Below are positions 6,291-13,538 of a stretch of 15,799 nucleotides of DNA, piece by piece. The notes beneath the pieces were generated by a model that saw only the letters and a program-made list of their open reading frames with translations, searched no databases and had not been told where the DNA came from. The stretch covers positions 1-15,799 of the forward strand of contig JANJUT010000151.1 in assembly GCA_024710445.1 (NCBI GenBank), given 5' to 3'. The DNA is from Thiobacillus sp. Lineage in GTDB: Bacteria > Pseudomonadota > Gammaproteobacteria > Burkholderiales > Thiobacillaceae. The first letter of the stretch is position 1. Each line of letters opens with the position of its first letter. The position numbers and the translations under genes were made by a program.

Positions 6291-7442
6291 TTATGTGAAT
6301 GGTTTCTCTAGTGCATCTAGGACAGGCTCGCAAACGTAAAAGCGACCCCACTGGCGCCCGCTGACTTCCTTGAGTATTTTCCTTTCCTCAAGAACGCTGA
6401 TTGCGGCTTTTGCTGTGGGATGGGTTTTATTGAGCACCTTGGCTCCGCGACCAATGGTCATGTATGGATTGAAGAAAAGCTCGTCGATCAGGCCAAGGGC
6501 ATTTGGCTTGTCACGTAATTGGCTTCGATACTGCTCTCGTAACCGGTGTAGTTCTTTTGACTGTTGCCCCGCCTCGGTGGCTGTTTCTGTTACGCCTTGC
6601 AGAAAAAATCTGATCCATGGTATCCAGTCGCCGTGCGTGCGTACGCGTTGCAACAGATCGTAATAGTCGCCCTTATGGGCATCGATGAACGCAGAGAGGT
6701 AAAGCAATGGTTCTGACAGCCGCCCACGCTGCATGAGGAAAAAAGTAATCAGAAGACGTCCGACTCGTCCGTTTCCGTCCAGGAATGGGTGGATGGTTTC
6801 AAACTGAACGTGCATCATCGCGCACTGAATCAAGTCGGGCATCACGTCCTGTGAATGCAGAAAACTCTCCCAGTCCCCGAGACAGTCCATCAACACTTCA
6901 ACTGGTGGCGGGACAAATGCTGCTGTCATTGGTGTGCTCCCGGCCGGGCCGATCCAGTTCTGTGATCGTCTGAATTCGCCCGGGGTCGCCTTCTCACCTC
7001 GGACACCTTCCATGAGCTTGGCGTGAATTTCCCGGATGAGTCTGAGCGATAGAGGGAGCGTTTGTAGACGTTGAACGCCAAATTCCAGTGCGCGGATATA
7101 GTTCCGTACTTCCTTGATGTCGTCGCTACTCGATGGTTTGGCTTGGCCGTCTTCAAGTTCATCAATCAGAAGGTCGGAAAGGCTAGCTTTCGTGCCCTCA
7201 ATGCGTGAGGACAAAACGGCCTCCCGCTTGATGTAGGGTGAAATTAATAGGTGTGGGTTAGGTAACTGTCCACCGAGGCCAGATAGCTCCGAAAGCGCCG
7301 CGTCGGCTTTTGAGAGCGAGAGCGCGAGTGGCATATCGAAGTCGATAGGCGGCGGCAAAGGGTTTGGCACAAAGGCCAGGTAGCCCTGAGGGGTATTTGT
7401 GAGCCGTCCGCTTGCTGAGTCAGCAAAGTCTTTTTTATTCAT
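6291..7442 (-). CDS. fic: Fic-domain protein (predicted AMP transferase) with N-terminal inhibitory motif and C-terminal winged helix
   Basis: A 383-residue protein of the SoFic-like class. The order is a Fic_N region (about 25-110) and the core Fic motif HPFLDGNGRVGR at 218-229, with catalytic His218 and all phosphate-binding residues intact. A C-terminal winged-helix-like part spans about 313-375. The inhibitory motif (S/T)xxxE(G/N) is present as SSRIEG (78-83), which marks class II Fic enzymes that are auto-inhibited by Glu82. Such enzymes transfer AMP from ATP to hydroxyl side chains of target proteins; the target here is unknown. The ATG at 7442 has no clear Shine-Dalgarno sequence but sits about 30 nt after a strong predicted promoter. 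The gene lies at the end of the element opposite int, the typical cargo position, and is AT-richer than the replication genes. A defence or host-control role is inferred from location only. Confidence 0.93.
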   Translation of the reverse strand: MNKKDFADSASGRLTNTPQGYLAFVPNPLPPPIDFDMPLALSLSKADAALSELSGLGGQLPNPHLLISPYIKREAVLSSRIEGTKASLSDLLIDELEDGQAKPSSSDDIKEVRNYIRALEFGVQRLQTLPLSLRLIREIHAKLMEGVRGEKATPGEFRRSQNWIGPAGSTPMTAAFVPPPVEVLMDCLGDWESFLHSQDVMPDLIQCAMMHVQFETIHPFLDGNGRVGRLLITFFLMQRGRLSEPLLYLSAFIDAHKGDYYDLLQRVRTHGDWIPWIRFFLQGVTETATEAGQQSKELHRLREQYRSQLRDKPNALGLIDELFFNPYMTIGRGAKVLNKTHPTAKAAISVLEERKILKEVSGRQWGRFYVCEPVLDALEKPFT

Positions 7443-7478
7443 TGGATTAGAGGTGAAGGCACAAAATATTTTTAAAGC

Positions 7479-7506
7479 ATTGTAGGCTTTGAAAGAAATA
7501 GGTCAA
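7479..7506 (-). promoter_or_regulatory. Sigma-70 promoter of the Fic gene
   Basis: On the minus strand TTGACC (7506-7501) and TACAAT (7484-7479) are separated by 16 bases. Each hexamer matches the consensus at 5 of 6 positions. The start would fall near 7472, about 30 nt before the Fic ATG. Confidence 0.68.
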
Positions 7507-7551
7507 TTATTTTCAAAGCTGTTTTGGGTTTGAAAGTTCTTTGTTCAAACC
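7486..7551. promoter_or_regulatory. Two operator-like inverted repeats over the Fic promoter
   Basis: The first dyad has 9-bp perfect arms GCTTTGAAA (7486-7494) and TTTCAAAGC (7511-7519) that enclose the -35 box. The second has 8-bp perfect arms GGTTTGAA (7527-7534) and TTCAAACC (7544-7551) just upstream. All four half-sites share TTTGAA, so one regulator probably recognises them. Candidates are the Fic protein through its own winged helix, or an XRE protein of the element. Confidence 0.62.
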
Positions 7552-7552
7552 G

Positions 7553-7623
7553 CTTCTACAATTTGTGCGCGCTGACGTTATGGCGCGGTTTCCCGTAAGG
7601 TGAAAAATAGCCTTTGTAGAAGT
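7553..7623. promoter_or_regulatory. Right arm-type integrase binding repeats
   Basis: CTTCTACAATT at 7553-7563 (plus) and ACTTCTACAAA on the minus strand at 7623-7613 repeat the sequence found twice at the left end. The right pair is in inverted orientation and about 40-110 bp from the core site. The rest of the gap 7443-7665 holds the Fic promoter and operators and no gene. Confidence 0.65.
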
Positions 7624-7665
7624 GATTTCGACTAGTGGATTGCTTTAATTAACTTACTCCCAAGC

Positions 7666-7719
7666 TTCAAAATCCGCCGCTGGTAACAGTGTGGGGGTTC
7701 GAGTCCCCCTCCCGCACCA
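7666..7719 (+). pseudogene. Attachment site, right copy: displaced 3' fragment of tRNA-Leu
   Basis: Bases 7666-7714 are identical to 24-72, and the fragment continues to CACCA at 7719. It holds only the anticodon loop and everything 3' of it; the D arm and 5' acceptor strand are missing, so it cannot be a functional tRNA. One G of the acceptor strand is lost here (CCCGCACCA against CCCGGCACCA), consistent with drift of an unused copy. Confidence 0.9.
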
Positions 7720-7792
7720 TTTCCAGGCGCGCTTATTTTTTTGCGTGACTCGTTATTTGGCCTGAGTTTCCAGCTTGCTTGCCTGGGTTGTT

Positions 7793-8833
7793 TCAGCGTT
7801 TGCCCGATGCTGCGTTGCGTAGCACCCGTCTGACGCCAAGGTATGCCGGCTTCGCGCGGTTATCCGACCCGAATAGCAGGGCAGCGCCCTGGCCGGGGAA
7901 AAACTCTGGTATCCACGAATGGCGGTCGGTTACCCCCCAGGTCGAAAAACTGCGGCATTGCGGCACCGCCAGGCAGGCCTGCAGCATGTCGCGGTACAAA
8001 GCAGCCTGTGCCTTGAGGTCGGTACGGGTCGCCGGCATGGCCAGCATCGCGTCCATTTCGGTGATGTGGGTCTCCAGTCCGATCGCCGCCAGGCGCTTCA
8101 TGTTGATTCGGACATCCCGTGCGTGCGGCGCGTCTTTCAGGCTCACGTGCATTTGCAGGCCCACACCATGTATCGGCCGGCCCTTCATGCGCAGGGCTGC
8201 CACGAGATCGTAGATTCCATCCGATTTGGGGCCTGCACCCTCACCGCCATAATCGTTGTAGCGCAGGCGTGCCTGCGGGTCGGCCGCGTGTGCCCAGTCA
8301 AACGCCAGTGCCAGATAATCCGGGCCGATGCCGCGCGACCAGAAGGTCTCGCGCATCCGTCCGTCCTCGTCCACTGCCTCGGCTGCCACATCCCATGACG
8401 CCACCCGGCCACGATAGCGCGTGACTAAAGTCTGGATGTGCTCGCGCAGAATGGCTTTCAGTTCGTCGCGGCTGAAATTGCCCTGTGTCAGCCAGTCCGG
8501 GAGTTGTTGATGCCATACCAGTACATGACCGTTCACCTGCATGGCGTGTGCCTTGGCGAATTCAATCAGGGCGTCTGCCTGCGTAAAATCGAAGCGGCCG
8601 CGTTCGGGCTGCACGATGGAAAATTTCATCGCGTTTTCCGGCGTGACGAGGTTGAATTCACGCGCCAGTAGCCGGGCATAGGCTGCATCGGTATTCAATA
8701 CTTCGACATCCACCGCCGCACCGAAGCGGATGCCTGCCGATTGGGCCAGTGAGCGCAGCGTATCGGCGGCCATTGCAGGTGTTGCGTAAGCAAGCGCGAA
8801 CACGGTCGTTGTGATGAGTGCGTATAGCCGCAT
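7793..8833 (-). CDS. Secreted GH10-family glycoside hydrolase in an exopolysaccharide operon
   Basis: A 346-residue protein with a Sec signal peptide (1-22, PAMA then AD). It shows the GH10 barrel motifs in order: TPENAMKF (64-71), GHVLVWHQQLPDW (102-114), WDVAAEAVDE (147-156) with acid/base Glu152, HITEMDA (256-262) with nucleophile Glu259, and FSTWGVTDRHSW (296-307). GH10 enzymes are usually endo-1,4-beta-xylanases. Here residue 151 is Ala, where the family has a nearly invariant Asn that contacts the sugar 2-hydroxyl, so the substrate may not be xylan. The ATG at 8833 follows the deacetylase stop by 1 bp. As the last gene of an export operon it likely acts in the periplasm, trimming or clearing the polymer made by the neighbouring synthase, as the C-terminal half of PgaB does for PNAG. 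The substrate is inference. Confidence 0.88.
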   Translation of the reverse strand: MRLYALITTTVFALAYATPAMAADTLRSLAQSAGIRFGAAVDVEVLNTDAAYARLLAREFNLVTPENAMKFSIVQPERGRFDFTQADALIEFAKAHAMQVNGHVLVWHQQLPDWLTQGNFSRDELKAILREHIQTLVTRYRGRVASWDVAAEAVDEDGRMRETFWSRGIGPDYLALAFDWAHAADPQARLRYNDYGGEGAGPKSDGIYDLVAALRMKGRPIHGVGLQMHVSLKDAPHARDVRINMKRLAAIGLETHITEMDAMLAMPATRTDLKAQAALYRDMLQACLAVPQCRSFSTWGVTDRHSWIPEFFPGQGAALLFGSDNRAKPAYLGVRRVLRNAASGKR

Positions 8834-8834
8834 C

Positions 8835-9785
8835 TCAATAGCCCCGATATGCGGTTGGCCCGGCCCACTGGGTCACAAAGCCTGGCACGGGTGGTGGTGA
8901 TGATGGCCGCAGTCCGGCATGGCGCGCCCAGCGTTCGAGCCAGGACTCTCCGGTAATTCCGCTGAACCCCATGGGTGATGTATAGGCGATGTCCCTGATC
9001 GCGGTATCCAGGGTCACGAAGCGGTAGCCGCGTTGCTTGAGTCTTTCGGCGAGCACCGCAAAATGGTCCGCGTTGAGCGAATTGGCATGCAGTACCAGCA
9101 CATGGGGAATGGAGCGGCCGAACAAGTCGAGGGCCAATTGTTCAGCCTGGGTAAATACCGCTTCCATGTAGGGTACATAGGCTGCGCCAATGCGGTGTGC
9201 GGCTTCCTCGTCGCCTTGTGCCTGTGCCCGGGCATAGGCGGTGGCGAACACCCATTCCGAGTTGTTCACGGTCACCGGGGCAACGGTATAAGCGTGCACA
9301 GCGAGGAAATCCTGGAATGCCATGCGTACGTCTGGTGTGGCTCCCAGATGCAGAAATGGGTGACGAAACCAGCGCAGGGACCGGCCTTCATTTTGCATGA
9401 GGGGCCGGGTGACGGTTTCACCGTGCAGCAGGTCGGCCTGGAATGCGTCGAGCGGCACCTTGTTGAGCGAAGGGTGGGAGTAGGTGTGATTGCCGAGTTC
9501 GAATCCGGCCTTGAGCCAGCTGCGCAGCAATGCGACCCGTGCCGGGTCGAGGTTGCCCTCACGATAGAGTTTTGCTTCATTGACGAAGCCTACGGCGGGC
9601 ACCTGTGCGTTCTGGATGGCCTGCAGAAGCCGGGCGGTCATGTCTTCCAGTGCTGCGTTGTTTTCCGCCGGCACGGAGGCGAAGGGAAGATCGTCGAATG
9701 TTACCGAGACCGTGCGCTCAACAGGGGGCTGCGCTGCGGCTGCGAGAGGGATAACTAGCGAGAGCGCCAACAGCCAGCGCTTCAT
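8835..9785 (-). CDS. Secreted polysaccharide deacetylase (CE4/NodB fold)
   Basis: A 316-residue protein with a signal peptide MKRWLLALSLVIPLAAAAQ (1-19). CE4 motifs are all visible: TFDD (29-32) with the catalytic base and metal Asp, GNHTYSH (98-104) with the metal ligands His100 and His104, RHPFLH (141-146), and VLHAN (231-235) supplying the late catalytic His. CE4 enzymes remove N- or O-acetyl groups from sugar polymers with a divalent metal. The ATG at 9785 is preferred because it gives a clean signal peptide; an in-frame TTG at 9821 overlaps the stop of the barrel gene and remains possible. Placed between the outer-membrane exporter and the GH10 gene, it likely modifies the polymer in the periplasm, as the N-terminal half of PgaB does. 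Confidence 0.9.
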   Translation of the reverse strand: MKRWLLALSLVIPLAAAAQPPVERTVSVTFDDLPFASVPAENNAALEDMTARLLQAIQNAQVPAVGFVNEAKLYREGNLDPARVALLRSWLKAGFELGNHTYSHPSLNKVPLDAFQADLLHGETVTRPLMQNEGRSLRWFRHPFLHLGATPDVRMAFQDFLAVHAYTVAPVTVNNSEWVFATAYARAQAQGDEEAAHRIGAAYVPYMEAVFTQAEQLALDLFGRSIPHVLVLHANSLNADHFAVLAERLKQRGYRFVTLDTAIRDIAYTSPMGFSGITGESWLERWARHAGLRPSSPPPVPGFVTQWAGPTAYRGY

Positions 9786-9817
9786 GCTTCTTCGACCATG
9801 CAGGCGCTGGCCAAACG

Positions 9818-12139
9818 TCAAAAGCGTCGGGTGAGGCTGATCTCGAACATGCGCGAGCGGTATCCACCCGTGGCACCGCCGCCATAGTGGGACAGCCCGG
9901 CCTTCACATCGACGAACCAGTCACGATAGAGGCCGAAGAAACCTTCTGCCACGATGTCGCCACCCGCACGGAAACCTGACATGGTGTTGTCCTTGTAGGG
10001 ACCATAACTGAAGGCTACGCTCACGCCATCGTCGTCGCTGATCTTCCAGTAGGTGAAGGCTGTCACTGCGTAGCGCTGATAAAGCGAGGGCGCGTAGTAG
10101 CCGTTGCCCGGGTCCTGATCGAAGCCGAACCAGCGTCCGCTCACGCCCAGGTCCAGATTCAGGCGTTGCGTGCGCAGGACGGCGCGGCGCGGCGCAAGTT
10201 CTGCTTCCCAGCGATCGTTGCCATCCGAGAGCGTGTCGTAGGCGAAACGACTGGCGAGCGTGGCGCGCAGATTCGGTGTCCAGGTTGCATCGAAGGTGCT
10301 GGCGTGGCGCGCGATGCCGAGCTTGGCCGCGAGCGGTGACACGGCAAACAGGTCTTGCCGGTGCGACAGGCGCATCGCGAGTTCGTCGTTCGGCTGGATG
10401 TCGGCGCCTATTTCATAAATGAACTGGTTATCGCCTTCTGCGGTGCCGCCACCGGTTTGCGCATCGAGCGACAGCCTGGGCGAAGTGCGATGCTGGATCC
10501 CCAGCCAGGCACGGTTGTAGCCAATGGCGGTGCCGCCATCCGGCTTTTCATAACCGCTGCCGCTGTCAGCATGGACCTGTTGGCGGTCACTGCCGCCGAA
10601 CAGGCGTGTCCCGGGATTGATCACGTATTCGCCGCGCAGGCCGGCATGGCGGATAGTGATGTTGTCGGAACCGACCTGGTAGCCGAGGTCGACAGTGGCA
10701 TTGGAGCGCAGTGGCGTACGGACAAAGCGTGCCAGATCTTTTGTTTCCTTGCTGTCCGGCTGCAGGCGCGTGACCTCGGCCAGACTCTCCAGTGCCTCAC
10801 GTGGGCGATGGGCGTAATGTAGGGCAACGGTGCGGGTGTAGCCCAGCTCATAGTCGTTGGGCAAGGCGGGGGACTGCTCGGCAACGATGGCCAGCGCGGG
10901 GGTGGGCCGCTCCGCCCAGGCCAGTACGCGTGCCTTCTGCTTGTAGTAGGCGATGTTGTCGCCGAAGCGCTGGCGATAGTCTTCCAGCAGTTCAATCGCG
11001 CGCGCGTAGTCGCCCAGTTCGGTGACGACCACGATGTATTCCATCCATGCCGCCGCCACGCCCGGTTGTTGCGCCAGATAGTCGCGATAGGCCGTTTTCG
11101 CATCGTCCAGTTGGCTGCGCCAGTAGTTGACACGTGCAATGCCCAGGCGTGCACCCGGATCGTCTGGCACGGTGGTGAGTATGCGCTGGTAACTGTCCAG
11201 TGCAGTGGCATAGTCGCTGCGCCAGGACGCCAGATCGGCACGGGTGCGCAGATATTCCAGATTCCTGGGGTCGAGTTCCACTGCGCGTTCGATGGCTGCA
11301 GCGGCGGCCGCTGCCTCCTTCTCGCTCGGGTAACTCTGCGCCAGGCGATAGAACAGGGCATGGTCCTGCGGTGCCAGGCGGGTTGCCTCGTTCAGTGCCG
11401 CTGACGACGCAGTTGCATTGCCGCCCAGCGCGTAGATGTCGGCCATGCGCAGCCAGTATTCCTTGCTTTCGCCGAAACGCTGGCGATACAGCGCATCGTA
11501 TTCCTGGACAGTTTGGGTGTTGCCGCGTTCGGCCTCCAGTTCCATGTATTCCAGGACGACATCCTTGTCCTGCGGGTTGTGTTCCAGATAGGCCCGGTAG
11601 CGTGACACAGCAGCATCTTTTTTGCCGCTGCGCGAATGGGCACGGGCAGCGCCAAGCAGGGCGGCGGTATCCTGCGGCGAGGTGGCGAGGACGCGCTCGA
11701 AGCTGTCGAGGGCCTGGGCATAATCACCGGTCCAGGTGGCCACTTCACCACGGGTGCGTAAATAGCTTGCGTTGTCCGGTTCGAGTTCGATTGCGCGCGT
11801 GATGGCGGCCAGGGCCTCCGGGCCTTGCTGCGCTGCTGCATAGGCCTGCGAGAGTTTGTGATGCAGTCGGGCATCCGTGGGAGCGTATTTCACCGCTTCG
11901 CGCAGGGCCTCAGCTGCGAGGTTCGGCATCTTGAGCTGGGTGGCGCGAATGTCGGCGATGCGTTCCCATAAGTTGGCCTGTGCCGGGTTAGCCTGGAGCG
12001 ACTGTTTGTAGATATCTACCGCCTCCGACCACTGGCCCTGCATTTCGGCACGCAGACCTGCATCGGGGACAGGCTGCGCGGCCACAGTCAGGGGTGCAAG
12101 GCAAAGCAAGGCAAAGGCGGGTATCCAGCGTAGATTCAT
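9818..12139 (-). CDS. TPR-containing outer-membrane beta-barrel protein, exopolysaccharide exporter (PgaA/PelB/BcsC-like)
   Basis: A 773-residue protein. It has a signal peptide (1-21, TVAA then Q), a periplasmic TPR superhelix (about 28-470) and a C-terminal beta-barrel (about 480-773) of alternating aromatic strands that ends in RRF, the usual outer-membrane C-terminal Phe. The length and order match PgaA-type proteins, whose TPRs hold the deacetylase and whose barrel lets polymer out. The TPR region contains a gap-free duplication of a module of about 170 residues: RAIELEP at 115 recurs as RAVELDP at 285, and RQRFG at 219 recurs at 389. The ATG at 12139 is chosen because it overlaps the glycosyltransferase stop as ATGA and gives a proper signal peptide; the frame is open far upstream but only as an overlap. 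Confidence 0.88.
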   Translation of the reverse strand: MNLRWIPAFALLCLAPLTVAAQPVPDAGLRAEMQGQWSEAVDIYKQSLQANPAQANLWERIADIRATQLKMPNLAAEALREAVKYAPTDARLHHKLSQAYAAAQQGPEALAAITRAIELEPDNASYLRTRGEVATWTGDYAQALDSFERVLATSPQDTAALLGAARAHSRSGKKDAAVSRYRAYLEHNPQDKDVVLEYMELEAERGNTQTVQEYDALYRQRFGESKEYWLRMADIYALGGNATASSAALNEATRLAPQDHALFYRLAQSYPSEKEAAAAAAAIERAVELDPRNLEYLRTRADLASWRSDYATALDSYQRILTTVPDDPGARLGIARVNYWRSQLDDAKTAYRDYLAQQPGVAAAWMEYIVVVTELGDYARAIELLEDYRQRFGDNIAYYKQKARVLAWAERPTPALAIVAEQSPALPNDYELGYTRTVALHYAHRPREALESLAEVTRLQPDSKETKDLARFVRTPLRSNATVDLGYQVGSDNITIRHAGLRGEYVINPGTRLFGGSDRQQVHADSGSGYEKPDGGTAIGYNRAWLGIQHRTSPRLSLDAQTGGGTAEGDNQFIYEIGADIQPNDELAMRLSHRQDLFAVSPLAAKLGIARHASTFDATWTPNLRATLASRFAYDTLSDGNDRWEAELAPRRAVLRTQRLNLDLGVSGRWFGFDQDPGNGYYAPSLYQRYAVTAFTYWKISDDDGVSVAFSYGPYKDNTMSGFRAGGDIVAEGFFGLYRDWFVDVKAGLSHYGGGATGGYRSRMFEISLTRRF

Positions 12140-13527
12140 TTGCGCCACTTCCGGTTGCGGAAGATCCACAGATCGGCGGCAAAGCGGCCGATGGTGATGA
12201 GGTCGAACAGCAATACGGCATAACGCAGCGGCGTTATCAGCAGTCCCTTGAAGAAATATTTCAGTCGTTGCCCCTTGGCCACGGTGACCAGGATGGTGGT
12301 GGCCACCGCCGTTTCCGCTATCAGCGTGATGGCCAGCGGTTCCCACAATTGCAGCAGGAACATGATCAACAGTGCCGTTGGGAAGGCCACTTTCTCGAAT
12401 GCCGACATGAACAGCACCCAGCCGATGGGGCGACCATATTTGAGGGTGTAGTCGATGCCGAAGGGCTGACGATATTGTTCGCGATGGATGCGCTTGTCCG
12501 CGAGTCCGGCTGCCAGTTCGGCCTGTTCCTGTTTTTCGCGGCGCCAACGCTTGGGCGCCTTGAACGGGCTGCGCATCAGTTCATCGAAGTAGTAGCAGCT
12601 TTGCAGGAAGGACGAGGACCAGAGGTAGATTTGTCCCGGTACACGGCCGACTTCCGGCTCCTGCGAGCGGGCGCAGACATCGGTAAGCTGGATGTTGCGG
12701 TAGCCGTTGTCGTTCATGGCGAAGCCGATGAAGATGTCTTCCGAGTTGGTGAGGTCATCTCCCAGGATCGGTTCGTAGCGGTCGAACACGATGGTCTTCA
12801 GCACGCTGCGGCGATAGGCCACGGCACAGCCCACCGGATTGAGAATGCTGCCAAAAAAAGCCATCTGGCCTACATATACGAATCGCTGCAGGAAAAAATA
12901 CAGCACATCCCGGTACATGTCGGTGATACCGCGCTGCAGGTGATGAAACCAGCCCACCCTGGGGTAGATGCTCGCTTCGGGGTGGGCCTCGAGGAAGGTT
13001 TGCAGCGCCGGGGCCTTGAGTAATTCGCGGCGGTCGCTGTCGCGCAGGGGCAGGACGGTGCCACAGGCGCTGGCGATGCCGGCGCCATGGTAGAGTTCTT
13101 CAACCACACGGTCGATGTAGTTTTCCGATTCCAGTACGGTGTCGCCGTCGAGGATGAACTCGACGTCGGAGTCGAACTCGCGCGACTGGCGCTTCAGCGT
13201 GGGGGTCTTGCCGATGGACTGGGCACGCTTGATTGCGACCAGCTCCATGCCATTGAGTGCACAGAAGGTCTGGGCGTATTCGACTGTACGGTCCTGGCTG
13301 CCATCGTCAATCAGAATAATGCGTGTGGGCTTGCGGGTCTGGCGCGCCAGCGCGGCCAGGCACAACGGGATGTTGCTTTCCTCGTTGAAGGCGGGGATCA
13401 CCACATCGACGGTGGCGTTGCGCCAGTCTTCTTCCGGGTTGGGGACGGTTTTGTCTGGCCCATGGATCAGACCGATGATGCTCAGCACCGTATTCGGGCT
13501 GAGAATGAAATAGGGCGTTGTGGCCAT
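12136..13527 (-). CDS. Membrane family 2 glycosyltransferase, predicted exopolysaccharide synthase
   Basis: A 463-residue GT-A enzyme. VVIPAFNEE (42-50) starts the fold, DDG (74-76) and DGD (127-129) bind nucleotide-sugar and metal, and NSED (261-264) supplies the catalytic base. At the position of the processive-synthase QxxRW box the protein reads QIYLW (299-303), so Arg is replaced by Leu. Three or more hydrophobic segments at about 367-390, 392-415 and 430-447 anchor it in the inner membrane; a short hydrophobic stretch near 7-22 may be another. It would polymerise and translocate the sugar chain, as PgaC does. No PilZ domain is seen. The ATG at 13527 lies 11 bp after the epimerase stop, without a strong ribosome site, which suggests coupling. 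Confidence 0.88.
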   Translation of the reverse strand: MATTPYFILSPNTVLSIIGLIHGPDKTVPNPEEDWRNATVDVVIPAFNEESNIPLCLAALARQTRKPTRIILIDDGSQDRTVEYAQTFCALNGMELVAIKRAQSIGKTPTLKRQSREFDSDVEFILDGDTVLESENYIDRVVEELYHGAGIASACGTVLPLRDSDRRELLKAPALQTFLEAHPEASIYPRVGWFHHLQRGITDMYRDVLYFFLQRFVYVGQMAFFGSILNPVGCAVAYRRSVLKTIVFDRYEPILGDDLTNSEDIFIGFAMNDNGYRNIQLTDVCARSQEPEVGRVPGQIYLWSSSFLQSCYYFDELMRSPFKAPKRWRREKQEQAELAAGLADKRIHREQYRQPFGIDYTLKYGRPIGWVLFMSAFEKVAFPTALLIMFLLQLWEPLAITLIAETAVATTILVTVAKGQRLKYFFKGLLITPLRYAVLLFDLITIGRFAADLWIFRNRKWRK

Positions 13528-13538
13528 GGACGGCTATT

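Larger units (their letters stand above)
24..7714. mobile_element. Integrated satellite-like element in tRNA-Leu, about 7.64 kb, rolling-circle type
   Basis: The element is bounded by 49-bp perfect direct repeats of the tRNA 3' half (24-72 and 7666-7714). The integrase gene lies directly beside the intact tRNA copy. All genes are on the minus strand: integrase, DUF4224 protein, XafT-like HTH protein, HUH replication initiator, two small proteins, two XRE regulators, a lipoprotein and a Fic protein. There is no capsid, terminase, Zot-type ATPase, relaxase or secretion gene, so mobility would need a helper. The replication gene implies a circular form of about 7642 bp that replicates by rolling circle. 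The Fic/lipoprotein part is visibly AT-richer than the integration/replication part, suggesting cargo of another origin. Whether it still excises is inferred from its apparently complete int and rep genes and is not proven. Confidence 0.88.

Noticed and set aside
5817..7442. Fic and lipoprotein as a toxin-antitoxin pair
   Set aside because: The Fic protein carries its own inhibitory motif (SSRIEG), and the neighbour has a lipoprotein signal, so it would be in the envelope and not beside the enzyme in the cytoplasm.
24..7714. Interpretation as a filamentous (inovirus) prophage
   Set aside because: There is no Zot-type ATPase, minor coat or secretin gene, and the initiator is of P2 gpA type. 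A single small membrane peptide is not enough.
24..7714. Interpretation as an integrative conjugative or mobilizable element
   Set aside because: No relaxase, coupling protein or type IV secretion gene is present. The HUH protein matches replication initiators, not Mob relaxases.
7793..8833. GH10 gene as part of a xylan-degradation locus
   Set aside because: The neighbours are polymer synthesis and export genes, with no transporter, xylosidase or xylose catabolic gene, and the family Asn is missing.
9033..9758. A 241-codon plus-strand frame opposite the deacetylase
   Set aside because: The deacetylase motifs TFDD, HxxxH and RHPF are on the minus strand. The antisense frame looks like a shadow.
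12094..13023. A 309-codon plus-strand frame opposite the glycosyltransferase
   Set aside because: It overlaps clear GT2 motifs on the other strand and shows no domain.
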